Below, piece after piece: positions 1-9,795 of a stretch of DNA of 64,000 bases (the stretch's first letter is position 1; each line of letters opens with the position of its first letter). Source of the DNA: Allobosea sp. (GTDB taxonomy: Bacteria > Pseudomonadota > Alphaproteobacteria > Rhizobiales > Kaistiaceae); assembly GCA_017307955.1 (NCBI GenBank), contig JAFKFV010000018.1, positions 1-64,000 on the forward strand, read 5' to 3'. The notes under the pieces were generated by a model. The model was not told the origin of the DNA and did no database searches. It saw only the letters and a program-made list of their open reading frames with translations. Both the position numbers and the translations under genes were made by a program.

Positions 1-131
1 ATCTCGCCCCGCTCCAGCGCTTCGATCTTCGCCACAGCCTTGTCGACGCACACGACACTATGGCCGAAATCCGCAAAACACGCGCCAGATACCAGGCCAA
101 CATAGCCCGATCCGATCATCGCTATCTTCAC
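1..131 (-). CDS. ugd: UDP-glucose 6-dehydrogenase, N-terminal fragment (cut by window edge)
   Basis: Only the first 43 codons are present; the gene runs off the left edge. The reading MKIAMIGSGYVGLVSGACFA followed by a short charged stretch is the Rossmann GxGxxG nucleotide-binding start of the UDP-glucose/GDP-mannose dehydrogenase family. Family enzymes oxidise UDP-glucose to UDP-glucuronate with NAD+ for envelope or exopolysaccharide precursors. The start is a GTG with a GAGGAG ribosome-binding site eight to ten bases upstream, which fixes it well. The specific substrate (UDP-glucose versus GDP-mannose or UDP-ManNAc) cannot be decided from the N-terminus alone, although this N-terminal wording is typical of Ugd. 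Confidence 0.85.
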   Translation of the reverse strand, partial: MKIAMIGSGYVGLVSGACFADFGHSVVCVDKAVAKIEALERGE

Positions 132-282
132 GGCGAATTCTCCTCGACTCGACAGGCTCAAGGGGCCGGATCGAGGCAGCCCCTTCGCTGGAGCCGGACA
201 TTGACCGGAAATTGTGCGTTGCACAAGACCCGGAGCAGTGCGGAACCGCTACGGAAACAGCCCCCTGTTGCCCATTTGCACC

Positions 283-561
283 TCAGCCGCGCAACGTCGA
301 GGCGTAGCGCAGGCGGAGATCGTTCTGGCGCTGCCGCACCATGCCGGGAATGAGGAAAAGGTCGACGAAGATCCAGACGAAGCCGATCAGCACGAAATAG
401 CTGAGAATCTGAAGCACGGCCGTGCCCGGACGCCCGAGATAGAACCGGTGCGCCGAAACGAACCACAGGAAGAACCAGAACAGATAGGCGACCGCGACGC
501 TCGGCCCGTCATTGGCGACGCGGGCCTCGATCAGCAGTTGCTGTTCGGTCGAGAGGCTCAC
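283..561 (-). CDS. TM2 domain-containing small membrane protein
   Basis: A 92-residue protein with two hydrophobic helices (about residues 21-40 and 48-70) separated by a short turn carrying the family-like [15 protein letters not shown] segment, which is characteristic of TM2 domains (G-x-HRFYLG). The start is a GTG whose last bases overlap the stop of lolD (GTGA), so it is translationally coupled and is the last gene of the proS-lolC-lolD unit. TM2 proteins have no established biochemical role in bacteria. Position suggests an envelope function, but that is inference. Confidence 0.8.
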   Translation of the reverse strand: MSLSTEQQLLIEARVANDGPSVAVAYLFWFFLWFVSAHRFYLGRPGTAVLQILSYFVLIGFVWIFVDLFLIPGMVRQRQNDLRLRYASTLRG

Positions 562-1286
562 AGTTCGACGACCTTTCCGCCTGATAGCGTGATGCGCCGA
601 TCCATGCGCTCGGCGAGATCCATGTTGTGCGTCACGATCAGCGCCGCAAGACCCGAGGCACGCACGAGGGCCGAGAGCGCGTCGAAGACATAATGGGCCG
701 TCGTCGGATCGAGATTGCCCGTCGGCTCGTCGGCGAGGAGGAGGCGCGGCGCGTTGGCGACGGCGCGGGCGATCGCGACGCGCTGCTGCTCGCCGCCCGA
801 AAGCTCGGACGGACGATGGCCGCTGCGCTCGGAGAGCCGCATATAGGCAAGGAGCGCCTCGGCGCGTGACGCCGCCTCCTTGCGTGGCAGGCCGCGGATC
901 AGTTGCGGCATCATCACATTCTCCAGCGCGGTGAACTCGGGCAGGAGATGATGGAACTGGTAGACGAAGCCGATCTTCGTGCGCCGGATCGCCGTGCGGT
1001 CGGCGTCGGTGACAGCAGTCACCGACTGGCCGTCGATCAGCACATCGCCCTTGTCGGGACGCTCCAAGAGGCCGGCAATGTGCAGGAGCGTCGACTTGCC
1101 GGCGCCCGACGGCGCCACGAGGGCGACGATCTCGCCGGTCGCGACGGAGAGCTCGGCACCGCTCAGCACCGACAGGCGGCCGCTGCCCTCGCGATAATGC
1201 CGTTCGATGCCTTGCAGCCTCAGCACAGGCTGCGGCGCGGCGCGGCGCTGGATCGGCCGCTGCGGTTCGGTCGCGGTGTCGGTCAT
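558..1286 (-). CDS. lolD: lipoprotein-releasing ABC transporter ATP-binding protein LolD
   Basis: A 242-residue ABC ATPase that powers extraction of outer-membrane lipoproteins from the inner membrane with the LolC/E permease next door. Visible motifs in order: Walker A (APSGAGKST, about residue 58), Q-loop region [11 protein letters not shown], typical of LolD, the signature [14 protein letters not shown], Walker [13 protein letters not shown], and the H-loop VTHN. The start chosen is the ATG that overlaps the lolC stop (ATGA); a longer reading exists upstream but lies inside lolC and lacks family similarity. Its own stop overlaps the TM2 gene, so the three genes are tightly coupled. Confidence 0.95.
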   Translation of the reverse strand: MTDTATEPQRPIQRRAAPQPVLRLQGIERHYREGSGRLSVLSGAELSVATGEIVALVAPSGAGKSTLLHIAGLLERPDKGDVLIDGQSVTAVTDADRTAIRRTKIGFVYQFHHLLPEFTALENVMMPQLIRGLPRKEAASRAEALLAYMRLSERSGHRPSELSGGEQQRVAIARAVANAPRLLLADEPTGNLDPTTAHYVFDALSALVRASGLAALIVTHNMDLAERMDRRITLSGGKVVEL

Positions 1287-2551
1287 TCGTAGCGCAACGC
1301 CTCCACGGGATCGAGGCGGGCAGCCCGCCAGGCGGGATAGATGGTCGCGAGATAGGAGAGCACGATCGCCATGATGACGATGCTCGTCACCTCCGCCGGC
1401 TCCATGCGGGCCGGCAGGCGGGAAAGAAAATAGAGCTCGGGCGAGAAGATCTCGGTCCGCGTCAGCCAGGATACGAACTGGCGGATCGATTCGACATTCC
1501 AGCACACGACCGTGCCGAGAATGACGCCGAAGATCGTGCCGAAGGTGCCGATCGCGGCGCCCGTCAGGAAGAAGACGCGCATGATCGCGCCGCGGGTCGC
1601 GCCCATCGTCCTGAGGATGGCGATGTCGTGGCCCTTGTCCTTCACCAGCATGGTCATGCCGGAAATGATGTTGAGCGCCGCCACCAGCACGATCAGCGTC
1701 AGGATCATGAACATCATGTTCCGCTCCACCTCGAGCGCGGAGAAGAAGGTCATGTTGCGCTGCCGCCAGTCGGTAATGAGCACGGGCCTGCCGGCCGCGG
1801 TCTCGATCATCGGCGTCAGCGTGCCGGCCATCTCGGGGTCGTCGAGATAGACCTCGACGGCCGACGCCTTGTCGTCCTGGTTGAAATAGAGCTGCGCCTC
1901 CGCGAAGGGCATGAAGACGAAGGTCGAATCATATTCCGACATGCCGATCTCGAAGATCGCCGTGACCGGATAGGCCTTCACGCGCGGCGTCACGCCCATG
2001 GGCGTGACCGCGCCGCGCGGCGAGACCAGCGTGATCTTGTCGCCGATCGTGAGGCCGAGCGCGGTTGCGAGCCGCGTGCCGATGGCGACGCCGCCCGCGG
2101 TGTCGAAATCCTTGAGCGTGCCCTGGCGGATATTGCTGGCGACGCCGGGCACGGAGGGCAGGTCCTCGGCCCGGATGCCGCGCACGAGCGCACCGTTCGA
2201 TGTCGACGCGCCGGACGCGAGCACCTGGCCTTCCACGAAGGGTATCGCCGACTTGACCCCTTTCACCATGGCGATGCGCGAGGCGACATCGGCGAAATCG
2301 GTGAAGGGTGTATCGATCGGCTGCACTATCATGTGGCCGTTGACGCCGAGGATCTTGCCGATCAGCTCGTAGCGAAAGCCGTTCATCACGGCCATGACGA
2401 TTATCAGCGTCGCGACGCCGAGCATGATGCCGACGAAGGAGAAGCCGGCGATGATCGAGATGAAGGTCTCGCGTCGGCGGGCCCTCAGATAGCGGCCCGC
2501 CAGCATCCACTCAAAGGGTGAGAAGGGCTTGGTGCCCGTCGGCTCCGCCAT
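1283..2551 (-). CDS. lolC: lipoprotein-releasing ABC transporter permease (LolC/LolE type)
   Basis: A 422-residue permease with an N-terminal helix beginning near residue 30 ([20 protein letters not shown]), a large periplasmic MacB-like domain (about 55-265), and three C-terminal helices (about 275-400) ending in the common VEALRYE tail. Length and order fit LolC/LolE, the inner-membrane component that passes mature lipoproteins to LolA. Alphaproteobacteria usually have a single LolC/E-like subunit acting as a homodimer (LolF), which suits the single copy here. Coupled to lolD by a four-base overlap and preceded by proS with a 61-base gap. Confidence 0.93.
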   Translation of the reverse strand: MAEPTGTKPFSPFEWMLAGRYLRARRRETFISIIAGFSFVGIMLGVATLIIVMAVMNGFRYELIGKILGVNGHMIVQPIDTPFTDFADVASRIAMVKGVKSAIPFVEGQVLASGASTSNGALVRGIRAEDLPSVPGVASNIRQGTLKDFDTAGGVAIGTRLATALGLTIGDKITLVSPRGAVTPMGVTPRVKAYPVTAIFEIGMSEYDSTFVFMPFAEAQLYFNQDDKASAVEVYLDDPEMAGTLTPMIETAAGRPVLITDWRQRNMTFFSALEVERNMMFMILTLIVLVAALNIISGMTMLVKDKGHDIAILRTMGATRGAIMRVFFLTGAAIGTFGTIFGVILGTVVCWNVESIRQFVSWLTRTEIFSPELYFLSRLPARMEPAEVTSIVIMAIVLSYLATIYPAWRAARLDPVEALRYE

Positions 2552-2612
2552 CGCAATCCTGTCCAGAGCGCGCGGGGACCGCGCCTTGCAGCCGACGGTG
2601 CCTCGCCAGCTC

Positions 2613-3932
2613 TCAGCCGGCGATCAGCCGATTCACCGCCGCGTCGAGTGTAAGCGTTTCACGCTCGCCCGTCGCGCGCCGTTTCAGCTCGACCTCGCCG
2701 CTCGCAAGGCCCTTCGGACCGACGATGAGCTGCCAGGGCAGGCCGATCAGGTCCATGGTGGCGAATTTCGCACCGGCCCGTCCGTCGACATCATCGTAAA
2801 GGACTTCGATTCCGGCTTTCGTGAGGCGCTCATAGAGGCCGTCGCAGGCGGCGTCGGTCGCGGCATCGCCGACCTTGAGATTGACGAGACCGACCTGGTA
2901 GGGCGCGACGCCTGCGGGCCAGATGATGCCCGCCTCGTCATGGCTGGCCTCGATGATCGCCGCCACGAGGCGCGAGACGCCGATGCCGTAGGAGCCCATA
3001 TGGACGTCGTGGTCGGCGCCGTCGGGACCCGTGACCTTGGCGCCCATCGGGGTCGAATACTTCGTGCCGAAATAGAAGACCTGCCCGACCTCGATGCCGC
3101 GCGCCTCGAGCCGCCGATCCTCGGGGAGCGCCTCGAACACGGCCTTGTCGTGCATCTCCTCGGTGGCGGCATAGTTCGCGGTCCAGGCCGAGACGATGGG
3201 CGTCAGATCGCCCTCGAAATCGACATCCGTTCCCGGCACCGGCACGTCCAGCGCCTGGCGGTCGAGGAACACGGCGCTCTCGCCCGTCGAGGCGAGGACG
3301 ATGAACTCATGCGTCGCGTCGCCGCCGATGGGGCCGGAATCGGCGCGCATGGGAATCGCCTTCACGCCCAGCCGGTCGAAGGTCCTCAGATAAGCGACGA
3401 ACATGCGGTTATAGGCCCGCCGCGCCGCCGCCTCGTCGATGTCGAAGGAATAGGCGTCCTTCATCAGGAACTCGCGCCCGCGCATCACGCCGAAGCGGGG
3501 ACGCACCTCGTCGCGGAACTTCCACTGGATGTGGTAGAGATTGAGCGGCAGCTCCTTGTAGGAGCGCACATAGCTGCGGAAGATGTCGGTGACCATCTCC
3601 TCATTGGTCGGACCGTAGAGCATGTCGCGCTCGTGGCGGTCCTTGATGCGCAGCATCTCCTTGCCATAGTCCTCGTAGCGGCCGCTCTCGCGCCAGAGAT
3701 CGGCGGACTGGAGCGTCGGCATCAGGATCTCGATCGCCCCTGCCCTGTCCTGCTCCTCGCGGACGATCTGCTCGATTTTCGAAAGCACACGCTGGCCGAG
3801 CGGCAGCCAGGCATAGATGCCGGCCGCCTGCTGGCGGATCAGACCCGCGCGCAGCATCAGCCGGTGCGAGACGATGTCGGCCTCCTTGGGCGTATCGCGG
3901 AGCGTCGGCAGGAAGGAACGGGAGAGGCGCAT
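2613..3932 (-). CDS. proS: prolyl-tRNA synthetase (short alphaproteobacterial form)
   Basis: A 439-residue class II aminoacyl-tRNA synthetase charging tRNA-Pro in the cytoplasm. It lacks the roughly 180-residue editing insertion of the Escherichia coli enzyme, as expected for the alphaproteobacterial form. Motif 2-like [20 protein letters not shown] and the C-terminal anticodon-binding domain (from about residue 345, with [19 protein letters not shown]) are visible. The start is the ATG giving [18 protein letters not shown], the typical family N-terminus; a reading 15 codons longer is open but not family-like. Upstream gene in an apparent operon with lolC and lolD. Confidence 0.95.
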   Translation of the reverse strand: MRLSRSFLPTLRDTPKEADIVSHRLMLRAGLIRQQAAGIYAWLPLGQRVLSKIEQIVREEQDRAGAIEILMPTLQSADLWRESGRYEDYGKEMLRIKDRHERDMLYGPTNEEMVTDIFRSYVRSYKELPLNLYHIQWKFRDEVRPRFGVMRGREFLMKDAYSFDIDEAAARRAYNRMFVAYLRTFDRLGVKAIPMRADSGPIGGDATHEFIVLASTGESAVFLDRQALDVPVPGTDVDFEGDLTPIVSAWTANYAATEEMHDKAVFEALPEDRRLEARGIEVGQVFYFGTKYSTPMGAKVTGPDGADHDVHMGSYGIGVSRLVAAIIEASHDEAGIIWPAGVAPYQVGLVNLKVGDAATDAACDGLYERLTKAGIEVLYDDVDGRAGAKFATMDLIGLPWQLIVGPKGLASGEVELKRRATGERETLTLDAAVNRLIAG

Positions 3933-4187
3933 CATCAGCTCCGGACGAGTCGAATTCGGGGCGCCATCAAGCCACAAACGGTTCGGATTTCAAGGGAAAC
4001 CGCCGCCGCCGCGGGATGCGTCGCCCAGGCTTTGGGCAGCCGCATCAGGATGGTGCAACGCAAGCAGAGTAACGCAACGCGAAAGGCTGCGGAACGCTCC
4101 AGTAAGGTCAGTCATGCTGACGCAAAAAAAGTGAGCGGGGCGTGCACAAAATGGTGACAAGCACCCGTTCATTGGATAACGTCCCCT

Positions 4188-4402
4188 GCCATAAGAAAGG
4201 GGTCGGCAAAACCAAGCACGGCTCCACCAACAGGCATCGCGGTCTAAGTCTTGGGAGGAAGCTCCCCTCCGGCGCGCCGCAAGGCTGCTGCCGCCGGGTC
4301 CGAATAAACAATTCGTAATGCCCTCAGGGGCAAGCTACTCGGCTACGAGGGGATAGAACGCGAACTCTAGAAAGCAAGGCTCTCGCGAGCCTTGCTTTTT
4401 TT
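4188..4402 (+). ncRNA. candidate structured small RNA (unidentified)
   Basis: This stretch has no convincing ORF on either strand but ends in a textbook intrinsic terminator oriented to the plus strand, with no plus-strand gene upstream or downstream for it to serve. Several local hairpins can be drawn: GGGAG/CTCCC closed by GAAG near 4256, CCGGCG/CGCCGG near 4269-4297, TGCCC/GGGCA near 4318-4332, and CTCG/CGAG near 4338. A weak promoter-like pair (GTGACA, 17 bases, TAACGT) lies at 4154-4182, so the 5' end is a guess. I could not match it to 6S, SRP, RNase P, tmRNA or a riboswitch class. The segment CTCCCCTCC could act as an anti-Shine-Dalgarno, which is speculation. Confidence 0.4.
4371..4402 (+). 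terminator. strong intrinsic terminator
   Basis: A 12-bp perfect stem (left arm 4371-4382, right arm 4387-4398) with a TCGC loop runs straight into a T-tract (4396-4402). The T-run is on the plus strand only, so it ends a plus-strand transcript arriving from 3933-4370. It lies 85 bases beyond the convergent thiD stop. Confidence 0.85.
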
Positions 4403-4487
4403 ATTGCCTGAAGAGGCGGAGTTCTTCTTCAGATATACTCGCTTCCGTCGATATGCGCCCGACTGGACACAGGCGGCGTTTTCAACG

Positions 4488-5285
4488 TCACCACCAATGA
4501 TGAAAATGGTGGACCGGTCCATGGCCCTTGCCGATCGACAGCCGGTCGGCGGCGGCGATTGCTTCGCTGACATACGACTTGCCGGTTTCGACCGCCGTCT
4601 CCAGATCCTGTCCGAGCGCGAGCCCCGCGGCGATGGCGGAGGACAATGTGCAGCCGGTCCCATGCGTGTTGCGGGTGGCGATGCGCGGTGCGCGGTACCA
4701 GCGGCGAATCTTGGGCGAGAGCAGCAGGTCGGCGCTTTCCGGCCCCTCGCCATGACCACCCTTCAGCAGCACCGCCCGCGCGCCAAGGCCGAGAATCGCC
4801 TCGGCCTGCGCCAGCATCTCCCCCTCGCTCGCAGCAACCGAGCCATCGACGAGGCGGGCGGCCTCGCGCATGTTCGGCGTCACGAGAGCGGCGCGCGGCA
4901 GCAGTTCGGAGATCAGCACCGAGACCGCTTCCTCGCGCAACAGCATGTCGCCGCTGGTCGCCACCATCACCGGGTCGAGCACCACCTCGCGCTGGCCATA
5001 TCTGTCCAGCCCGGCGGCGACGGCGCGGATGACGTCGGGCTGCGAGAGCATGCCGATCTTCACAGCGCCGACATCGAGATCGGAGAAGACGGCATCGATC
5101 TGGGCAGTGACGAAGGCAGCGGGCACATCGTGGATACCCGTCACGCCGAGCGTATTCTGCGCCGTCAGCGCGGCGATGACCGAGGCGCCGTAGACGCCGA
5201 GAGCCGAGAAGGTCTTGAGATCGGCCTGGATGCCGGCGCCGCCACCCGAATCGGAGCCGGCAATGGTCACTGCGATGGCGGTCAT
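4488..5285 (-). CDS. thiD: hydroxymethylpyrimidine/phosphomethylpyrimidine kinase
   Basis: A 265-residue ribokinase-fold kinase that phosphorylates HMP and HMP-P for thiamine pyrophosphate synthesis. Diagnostic segments are the N-terminal [32 protein letters not shown] in the middle, and the C-terminal anion-hole/catalytic motif [20 protein letters not shown], all typical of ThiD. The start is the ATG eight bases downstream of the neighbouring exporter's stop. No TPP riboswitch is seen upstream. The tail PVHHFHHWW is also common in family members. Confidence 0.95.
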   Translation of the reverse strand: MTAIAVTIAGSDSGGGAGIQADLKTFSALGVYGASVIAALTAQNTLGVTGIHDVPAAFVTAQIDAVFSDLDVGAVKIGMLSQPDVIRAVAAGLDRYGQREVVLDPVMVATSGDMLLREEAVSVLISELLPRAALVTPNMREAARLVDGSVAASEGEMLAQAEAILGLGARAVLLKGGHGEGPESADLLLSPKIRRWYRAPRIATRNTHGTGCTLSSAIAAGLALGQDLETAVETGKSYVSEAIAAADRLSIGKGHGPVHHFHHWW

Positions 5286-5293
5286 GGCGGTCC

Positions 5294-6232
5294 TCACTGC
5301 TCCGGATCGAAGGGCGTCTTCACCGCCGCCCGGCGCGCGCGGGCGAGATTGAGCCGCTGCTCGCGATAGATGACGAAGAGGCCCGACGCGATGACGATCG
5401 CCGAGCCGATCAGCATGGAGAGGCCCGGCAGCGTGTCGAACAGGAGATAGCCCACCAGGATCGCCCAGACCATGGAGACATATTCGAACGGCGCGATCAG
5501 CGAGGCCTCGCCATAGCGATAGCTCTGCGTCAGCAGCACCTGGCCGATGCCGCCGCAGATGCCGCAGCCGACGAGCAGCACCCATTCGCCCGACGTCGGC
5601 AGCACCCAGCCGAAAGGCAGCGTGACGAGCATGAACAGCGCGGTGAAGGACGAGAAATAGACGACGATGGTCGACGGGTCCTCCGACCAGGTGAGCCGGC
5701 GCGTCTGCGTCGCCGCGAGCGCGCCGAAGGCGGCTCCGGCCAGCGCAAAGGCGGCGCCGATCGCGCTGCGGTCCGGGCCGCCGCTATCGACATAGCCGGA
5801 CACGATGACGACGATCCCGACGAGGCCGACGACGACCGCCGTCCAGCGATAGATACGGATCGTCTCGCCGAGCAGCACGGCCGCGAGAATGACGGTGAGG
5901 AGCGGCGCGGCATAACCGATCGCCGTCGCATCGGAGAGCGGCAGCAGCCCGAGCGCCGTGAAGCCGCAGAACATCGAACTGGCGCCGGCGATCGAGCGCA
6001 GGAGATGGCCGCCGATGCGCGGCGTCGAGAAGACCGTCGTGAGCTGGCCGCGCGTCGCGACCCAGAACAGCACCGGGATCAGCGCGAAGGCGGAGCGGAA
6101 GAACGCCACCTCCCCCGCCGGAATACGGTCGGAAACGAGCTTGATCTGCGTCGCCATGGCCGTGAAGGCGATGGTCGAGATCACTTTCAGCATGACCCCG
6201 AAGAGGGGGTGCCGGTTATGGGCGGCTTCCAT
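5294..6232 (-). CDS. DMT-superfamily (EamA) exporter
   Basis: A 312-residue inner-membrane protein with about ten hydrophobic helices arranged as two EamA repeats (about residues 10-140 and 155-285), the standard layout of drug/metabolite exporters. Segments such as [17 protein letters not shown] and the loop after helix 5 ([17 protein letters not shown]) are typical of the RhaT/S-adenosylmethionine-uptake-like branch. The start chosen is the ATG giving [16 protein letters not shown]; an open extension of 75 codons upstream is arginine/proline-rich and not membrane-like. Eight bases separate it from thiD, so the two are probably co-transcribed. Substrate unknown. Confidence 0.85.
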   Translation of the reverse strand: MEAAHNRHPLFGVMLKVISTIAFTAMATQIKLVSDRIPAGEVAFFRSAFALIPVLFWVATRGQLTTVFSTPRIGGHLLRSIAGASSMFCGFTALGLLPLSDATAIGYAAPLLTVILAAVLLGETIRIYRWTAVVVGLVGIVVIVSGYVDSGGPDRSAIGAAFALAGAAFGALAATQTRRLTWSEDPSTIVVYFSSFTALFMLVTLPFGWVLPTSGEWVLLVGCGICGGIGQVLLTQSYRYGEASLIAPFEYVSMVWAILVGYLLFDTLPGLSMLIGSAIVIASGLFVIYREQRLNLARARRAAVKTPFDPEQ

Positions 6233-6540
6233 GGCCTCAGGGCCCGCGGCGGACCCGTTCCAGCTGAGCGCCCAGGCGGGCGGAGGAATGAACGGCCCTC
6301 GGGCCGGCGGGAACCGGCGAAACCCCGCCCGGCCGGGCGCCGGGCGGCGGCCTTGGGCAGAGAAGATCGTCCGGATGCCGAACCATGCGAGCCTGTCGCA
6401 GCGCCCGGCGGCGCGGATCATAGAGGGCGCAGCGGCGGCGGCGCAACGGCGCGCCACCGACCGCCCGCCTTTTCGCGACCAAAATCGCGTGCTAGGCAGC
6501 GTTCATCGACTGCGCTCCCCAGGATTCCGGCGGCCCCTTC
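6233..6540. other. intergenic region between divergent genes, no gene seen
   Basis: About 300 bases of very GC-rich DNA between the exporter (minus) and the DUF2155 gene (plus). The reading frame of the exporter stays open through most of it but encodes low-complexity arginine, alanine and proline, so I treat it as non-coding. It should hold the two divergent promoters; I could not pick clear -35/-10 elements. Confidence 0.5.
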
Positions 6541-7053
6541 ATGATCGCATGTTCCCTGCGCCTCCTCGGCGCGACGACCCTTCTTCTCGCCGGCCTCGCA
6601 GCGGCAAGCGCCCAGGACGCCCTTCCCGATCCTTCGATGCCCGAGATGCCGGCCGCGCCGCAGGCGCCCGACGCTGCTGCGCCTGAAGCCGCTGCGCCGC
6701 CCGCACCGGCCGGTCCGACCCGGCTCACCAATCCGGTCGCCGAGTTCGCCGGCCTCGACAAGATCACGGGCCGGATCATCACCTTCGACGTCTATATGAA
6801 CGAGACGGTCCAGTTCGGCGCGCTGCAGGTGACGCCGCGCGTCTGCTATTCACGGCCGCCGACGGAGCCGCCGCGCACCGATGCCTTCGTCGAGGTCGAC
6901 GAGATCACCCTCGCCCGCAAGGTCCGCCGCATCTTCACCGGTTGGATGTTCGCCGACAGCCCGGGCCTGCACGCCGTCGACCACGCCGTCTATGACGTCT
7001 GGCTCGCGAGCTGCAAGATCTCGTCCACCGTCGCCCCGCCCGGCAGCCGGTAG
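6541..7053 (+). CDS. DUF2155 domain-containing secreted protein
   Basis: A 170-residue protein with an apparent signal peptide (hydrophobic core to about residue 22, then AAASAQD cleavage-like site) and an alanine/proline-rich spacer. The C-terminal DUF2155 domain (about residues 68-160) shows the family signature [20 protein letters not shown], then [11 protein letters not shown] and [13 protein letters not shown]. Two conserved cysteines (in RVCYSR and LASCK) could form a disulfide. The family is alphaproteobacterial, periplasmic and of unknown function. The gene sits next to aat, and its last 64 bases overlap aat tail to tail. Confidence 0.85.
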   Translation: MIACSLRLLGATTLLLAGLAAASAQDALPDPSMPEMPAAPQAPDAAAPEAAAPPAPAGPTRLTNPVAEFAGLDKITGRIITFDVYMNETVQFGALQVTPRVCYSRPPTEPPRTDAFVEVDEITLARKVRRIFTGWMFADSPGLHAVDHAVYDVWLASCKISSTVAPPGSR

Positions 7054-7667
7054 AAGTCGGCATCGATGGCGAGCGCCGCTTCCAGACGCTCGTGATAGGC
7101 GTCGCGATCGATCTCGATGGCGCCGAAGCGCTGCAGATGCTCGGTCGTGAACTGCGCATCGAGCAGGGTGAAGCCGCCGGCCTTGAGCCGCGCCACGAGA
7201 TGGACCAGCGCGATCTTCGAGGCGTCGGTGGCGTGGCTGAACATGCTCTCGCCGAAGAACGCACCGCGCAGCCTGACGCCGTAGAGCCCGCCGACCAGCT
7301 TGCCGTCCTGCCACGCTTCGACCGTATGGCAGAAGCCGAGCTCAAAGAGCTCGCCATAGAGGCGGCGGATGCGGCCGTTGATCCAGGTCTTGTCGCGATA
7401 GAGCGACGCCTCGTCGCCAGCGCAGCCGTCGATCACGCCGGCAAAGTCGCTGTCGATCCGGATCTCGTAGGGGGCCTGCCGCATGGTGCGGGCGAGGCGG
7501 CGCGGGACGTGGAAGCTCTCGAGCGGGAAGATGCCGCGGCTCTCGGGCTCGATCCAGTAGAGGCCGGGATCATCGGCCGAATCGGACATCGGAAAGATGC
7601 CGCAGGCATAAGCCTTGAGAAGAACCTGCGGCGTGATCTGCAGCGAGGAGTCGGATTGTTTGGCCAT
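6990..7667 (-). CDS. aat: leucyl/phenylalanyl-tRNA--protein transferase
   Basis: A 225-residue enzyme that adds Leu or Phe to the N-terminus of proteins beginning with Lys or Arg, tagging them for ClpS/ClpAP (N-end rule). Family motifs seen: [20 protein letters not shown], then [40 protein letters not shown] and [10 protein letters not shown]. The start giving [20 protein letters not shown] is the usual one; a longer open reading exists upstream. Its 3' end overlaps the convergent DUF2155 gene by 64 bases. Confidence 0.95.
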   Translation of the reverse strand: MAKQSDSSLQITPQVLLKAYACGIFPMSDSADDPGLYWIEPESRGIFPLESFHVPRRLARTMRQAPYEIRIDSDFAGVIDGCAGDEASLYRDKTWINGRIRRLYGELFELGFCHTVEAWQDGKLVGGLYGVRLRGAFFGESMFSHATDASKIALVHLVARLKAGGFTLLDAQFTTEHLQRFGAIEIDRDAYHERLEAALAIDADFYRLPGGATVDEILQLASQTS

Positions 7668-7857
7668 GCCGTCGCCCGTGCGCGGCGGCCCCATGCCGTC
7701 CGCACTTCGCCGCGCGCCCCCGCGACGATTCGCAGCATCGCACGAGTTGCGGTGCGGTAGAAGGCACGGCAAGGAAGAGATGGGGATGGCGGAGGCGCCC
7801 GGCAATTCGCCCGCTAAGGTCTTGGCGAGCGGAAGCGCACCGGCTTAACGCTCAGGG

Positions 7858-7889
7858 CGTCATGGCCGGGACGAGCCCCGGACATGACG
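7858..7889. repeat. intergenic palindrome (CGTCATG...CATGACG)
   Basis: An inverted repeat CGTCATG-GCCGGG / CCCGG-A-CATGACG with a short loop lies between accC and aat. Palindromes of this GTCATG-CCGGG type are common dispersed intergenic repeats in Bradyrhizobium-like genomes (from memory). Here it would fold into a stable hairpin in the aroQ-accB-accC transcript after accC, so it may also act as a terminator or mRNA-stabilising stem. There is no T-run. Confidence 0.6.
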
Positions 7890-7938
7890 GCCTAACTTGG
7901 CAGTTGCATCTGTCAGCGGAGAGCCCGATCGAGCCCCC

Positions 7939-9282
7939 TCAGTGGCCGATCGAGAGCTTCTTCTCGAGCCAATGGATGTCGTAACGGCCGTCGGCGATGT
8001 CCTGGTCGTCCACGAGGTCGCGGAAGAGCGGGATCGTCGTCTTGATGCCGTCGACGACGAACTCGTCCAGCGCGCGGCGCAGCCGCATCATGCATTCGAC
8101 GCGATTGCGGCCATGCACGATCAGCTTGCCGATCAGGCTGTCGTAATAGGGCGGGATCTTGTAGCCCTGATAGACGCCGGAATCGACGCGGACGCCGAGG
8201 CCACCCGGCGGATGATAGTAGGTGATCAGGCCCGGCGAGGGCGCGAAGGTGCGCGGATCCTCGGCATTGATGCGGCACTCGATCGCGTGGCCCTGGAACT
8301 TCACGTCTTCCTGGCGGAAGGAGAGACCCGAGCCCGCCGCGACGCGGATCTGCTCGTTGACGAGGTCGATGCCCGTCACAGCCTCGGTCACCGGATGCTC
8401 CACCTGCAGGCGGGTGTTCATCTCGATGAAATAGAATTCGCCGTTCTCGTAGAGGAACTCGATCGTTCCCGCGCCGGAATAGCCGAGATCGCCGATCGCC
8501 TTGGCGCAGACGGCGCCGATGCGGTCGCGCTCCTCGGCATTGAGCGCGGGCGAACCCGCCTCTTCCCAGACCTTCTGGTGACGGCGCTGCAGCGAGCAGT
8601 CGCGCTCGCCGAGATGCACGGCATAGCCCTTGCCGTCGCCGAGCACCTGAATCTCGATATGCCGCGGCTTCTCGAGATACTTTTCCATATAGACCGCGTC
8701 GTCGCCGAAGGCGGCCTTCGCCTCGGAGCGGGCGGTCGAATAGGCGATCGGCAGTTCGGCGGCCGACTTCGCGACCTTCATGCCGCGTCCGCCGCCGCCG
8801 GCAGAGGCCTTGATGAGCACGGGATAGCCGATCTCGGCTGCCGTCCTCAGCGCGTCCGCCTCGTCCTTCAGCGCGCCGGCCGAGCCGGGAACGACCGGAA
8901 TGCCGAGGCGCTGCGCGGTGCGCTTCGCCTCGATCTTGTCGCCCATGATGCGGATATGGTCGGAGCGCGGGCCGATGAAGGTCAGGTTGTGCGCTTCGAG
9001 GATCTCGGCGAAACGGGCATTTTCGGAGAGGAAGCCATAGCCCGGATGCACGGCATCGGCGCCGGTGATCTCGCAGGCGGCGAGCAGCGAGGGAATGTTG
9101 AGATAGCTGTCGCGGGCCGGCGGCGGGCCGATGCAGACGCTCTCATCGGCGAGGCGAACATGCATCGCGTCGGCATCGGCCGTGGAATGCACCGCCACCG
9201 TCTCGATGCCGAGCTCCTTGCAGGCGCGCAGCACCCGGAGGGCGATCTCGCCGCGATTGGCGATGAGGATCTTGTTGAACAT
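7939..9282 (-). CDS. accC: acetyl-CoA carboxylase, biotin carboxylase subunit
   Basis: A 447-residue ATP-grasp enzyme carboxylating the biotin on AccB, the first step of fatty-acid synthesis. It shows the family start [20 protein letters not shown], the glycine-rich ATP loop [33 protein letters not shown] and [14 protein letters not shown]. The ATG at this start is favoured by the family N-terminus; a GTG six codons upstream overlaps the accB stop (GTGA) and could also be used through coupling. Downstream partner of accB in the order aroQ-accB-accC on this strand. Confidence 0.96.
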   Translation of the reverse strand: MFNKILIANRGEIALRVLRACKELGIETVAVHSTADADAMHVRLADESVCIGPPPARDSYLNIPSLLAACEITGADAVHPGYGFLSENARFAEILEAHNLTFIGPRSDHIRIMGDKIEAKRTAQRLGIPVVPGSAGALKDEADALRTAAEIGYPVLIKASAGGGGRGMKVAKSAAELPIAYSTARSEAKAAFGDDAVYMEKYLEKPRHIEIQVLGDGKGYAVHLGERDCSLQRRHQKVWEEAGSPALNAEERDRIGAVCAKAIGDLGYSGAGTIEFLYENGEFYFIEMNTRLQVEHPVTEAVTGIDLVNEQIRVAAGSGLSFRQEDVKFQGHAIECRINAEDPRTFAPSPGLITYYHPPGGLGVRVDSGVYQGYKIPPYYDSLIGKLIVHGRNRVECMMRLRRALDEFVVDGIKTTIPLFRDLVDDQDIADGRYDIHWLEKKLSIGH

Positions 9283-9296
9283 CGGCTTGCCGCTGC

Positions 9297-9761
9297 TCAC
9301 TCGATCACCAGGAGCGGCTCGCCATATTCCACAGGCTGGCCGTCCGTGACGAGGATCGCCTTGACCGTTCCGGCGCGCGGCGCGGGGATCTGGTTCATCG
9401 TCTTCATCGCTTCGACGATGAGCACCGTCTGGCCCTCGCGAACCGTCTGGCCGACCTCGACGAAAGCCTTGGCGCCGGGCTCCGGCGAGCGATAGGCCGT
9501 GCCGACCATCGGCGAGGGAACGGCGCCGGGATGCGCGGCGTGGTTGACCTCGGCGGCGACGGGCGCGGCGGCGGCCACCGGCGCGGCGGCCGGCGCGGGC
9601 GGGGCGACGTGATAGGAAACAGGCGCCGCGGCGACGCTCCGCGCGACGCGGATGCGCAGGTCGCCCTGCTCGACCTCGATTTCGGAAAGATCCGTGTCCG
9701 TCAGCAGCATGGCGAGCTGGCGGATCAGTTCCTGATCGATGGTCGATGTCTTCGAGGTCAT
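9297..9761 (-). CDS. accB: acetyl-CoA carboxylase biotin carboxyl carrier protein
   Basis: A 154-residue carrier with an alanine/proline-rich flexible linker (about 43-80) and a C-terminal biotinyl domain. The biotin-accepting lysine is K120 in [10 protein letters not shown]; the more usual wording is EAMKLMNEI, so Thr and Gln replace common residues, but the AMKxMN core is intact. The [19 protein letters not shown] segment and the C-terminal [14 protein letters not shown] are typical. It lies 14 bases before accC and 34 bases after aroQ, as in many relatives. Confidence 0.96.
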   Translation of the reverse strand: MTSKTSTIDQELIRQLAMLLTDTDLSEIEVEQGDLRIRVARSVAAAPVSYHVAPPAPAAAPVAAAAPVAAEVNHAAHPGAVPSPMVGTAYRSPEPGAKAFVEVGQTVREGQTVLIVEAMKTMNQIPAPRAGTVKAILVTDGQPVEYGEPLLVIE

Positions 9762-9795
9762 GTGTTGAGCACTTTCATGGGAAGGGTCCTCCGGC

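Noticed and set aside
4188..4402. 6S RNA, tmRNA, SRP RNA or RNase P RNA in the proS/thiD gap
   Set aside because: None of the conserved sequence blocks I can recall for these RNAs is present, and the gene neighbourhoods differ from the usual ones, so I left it unnamed.
4488..5300. A TPP riboswitch before thiD
   Set aside because: thiD starts eight bases after the upstream exporter stop, and no CTGAGA / ACCTGA-type TPP elements were seen there or before tenA.
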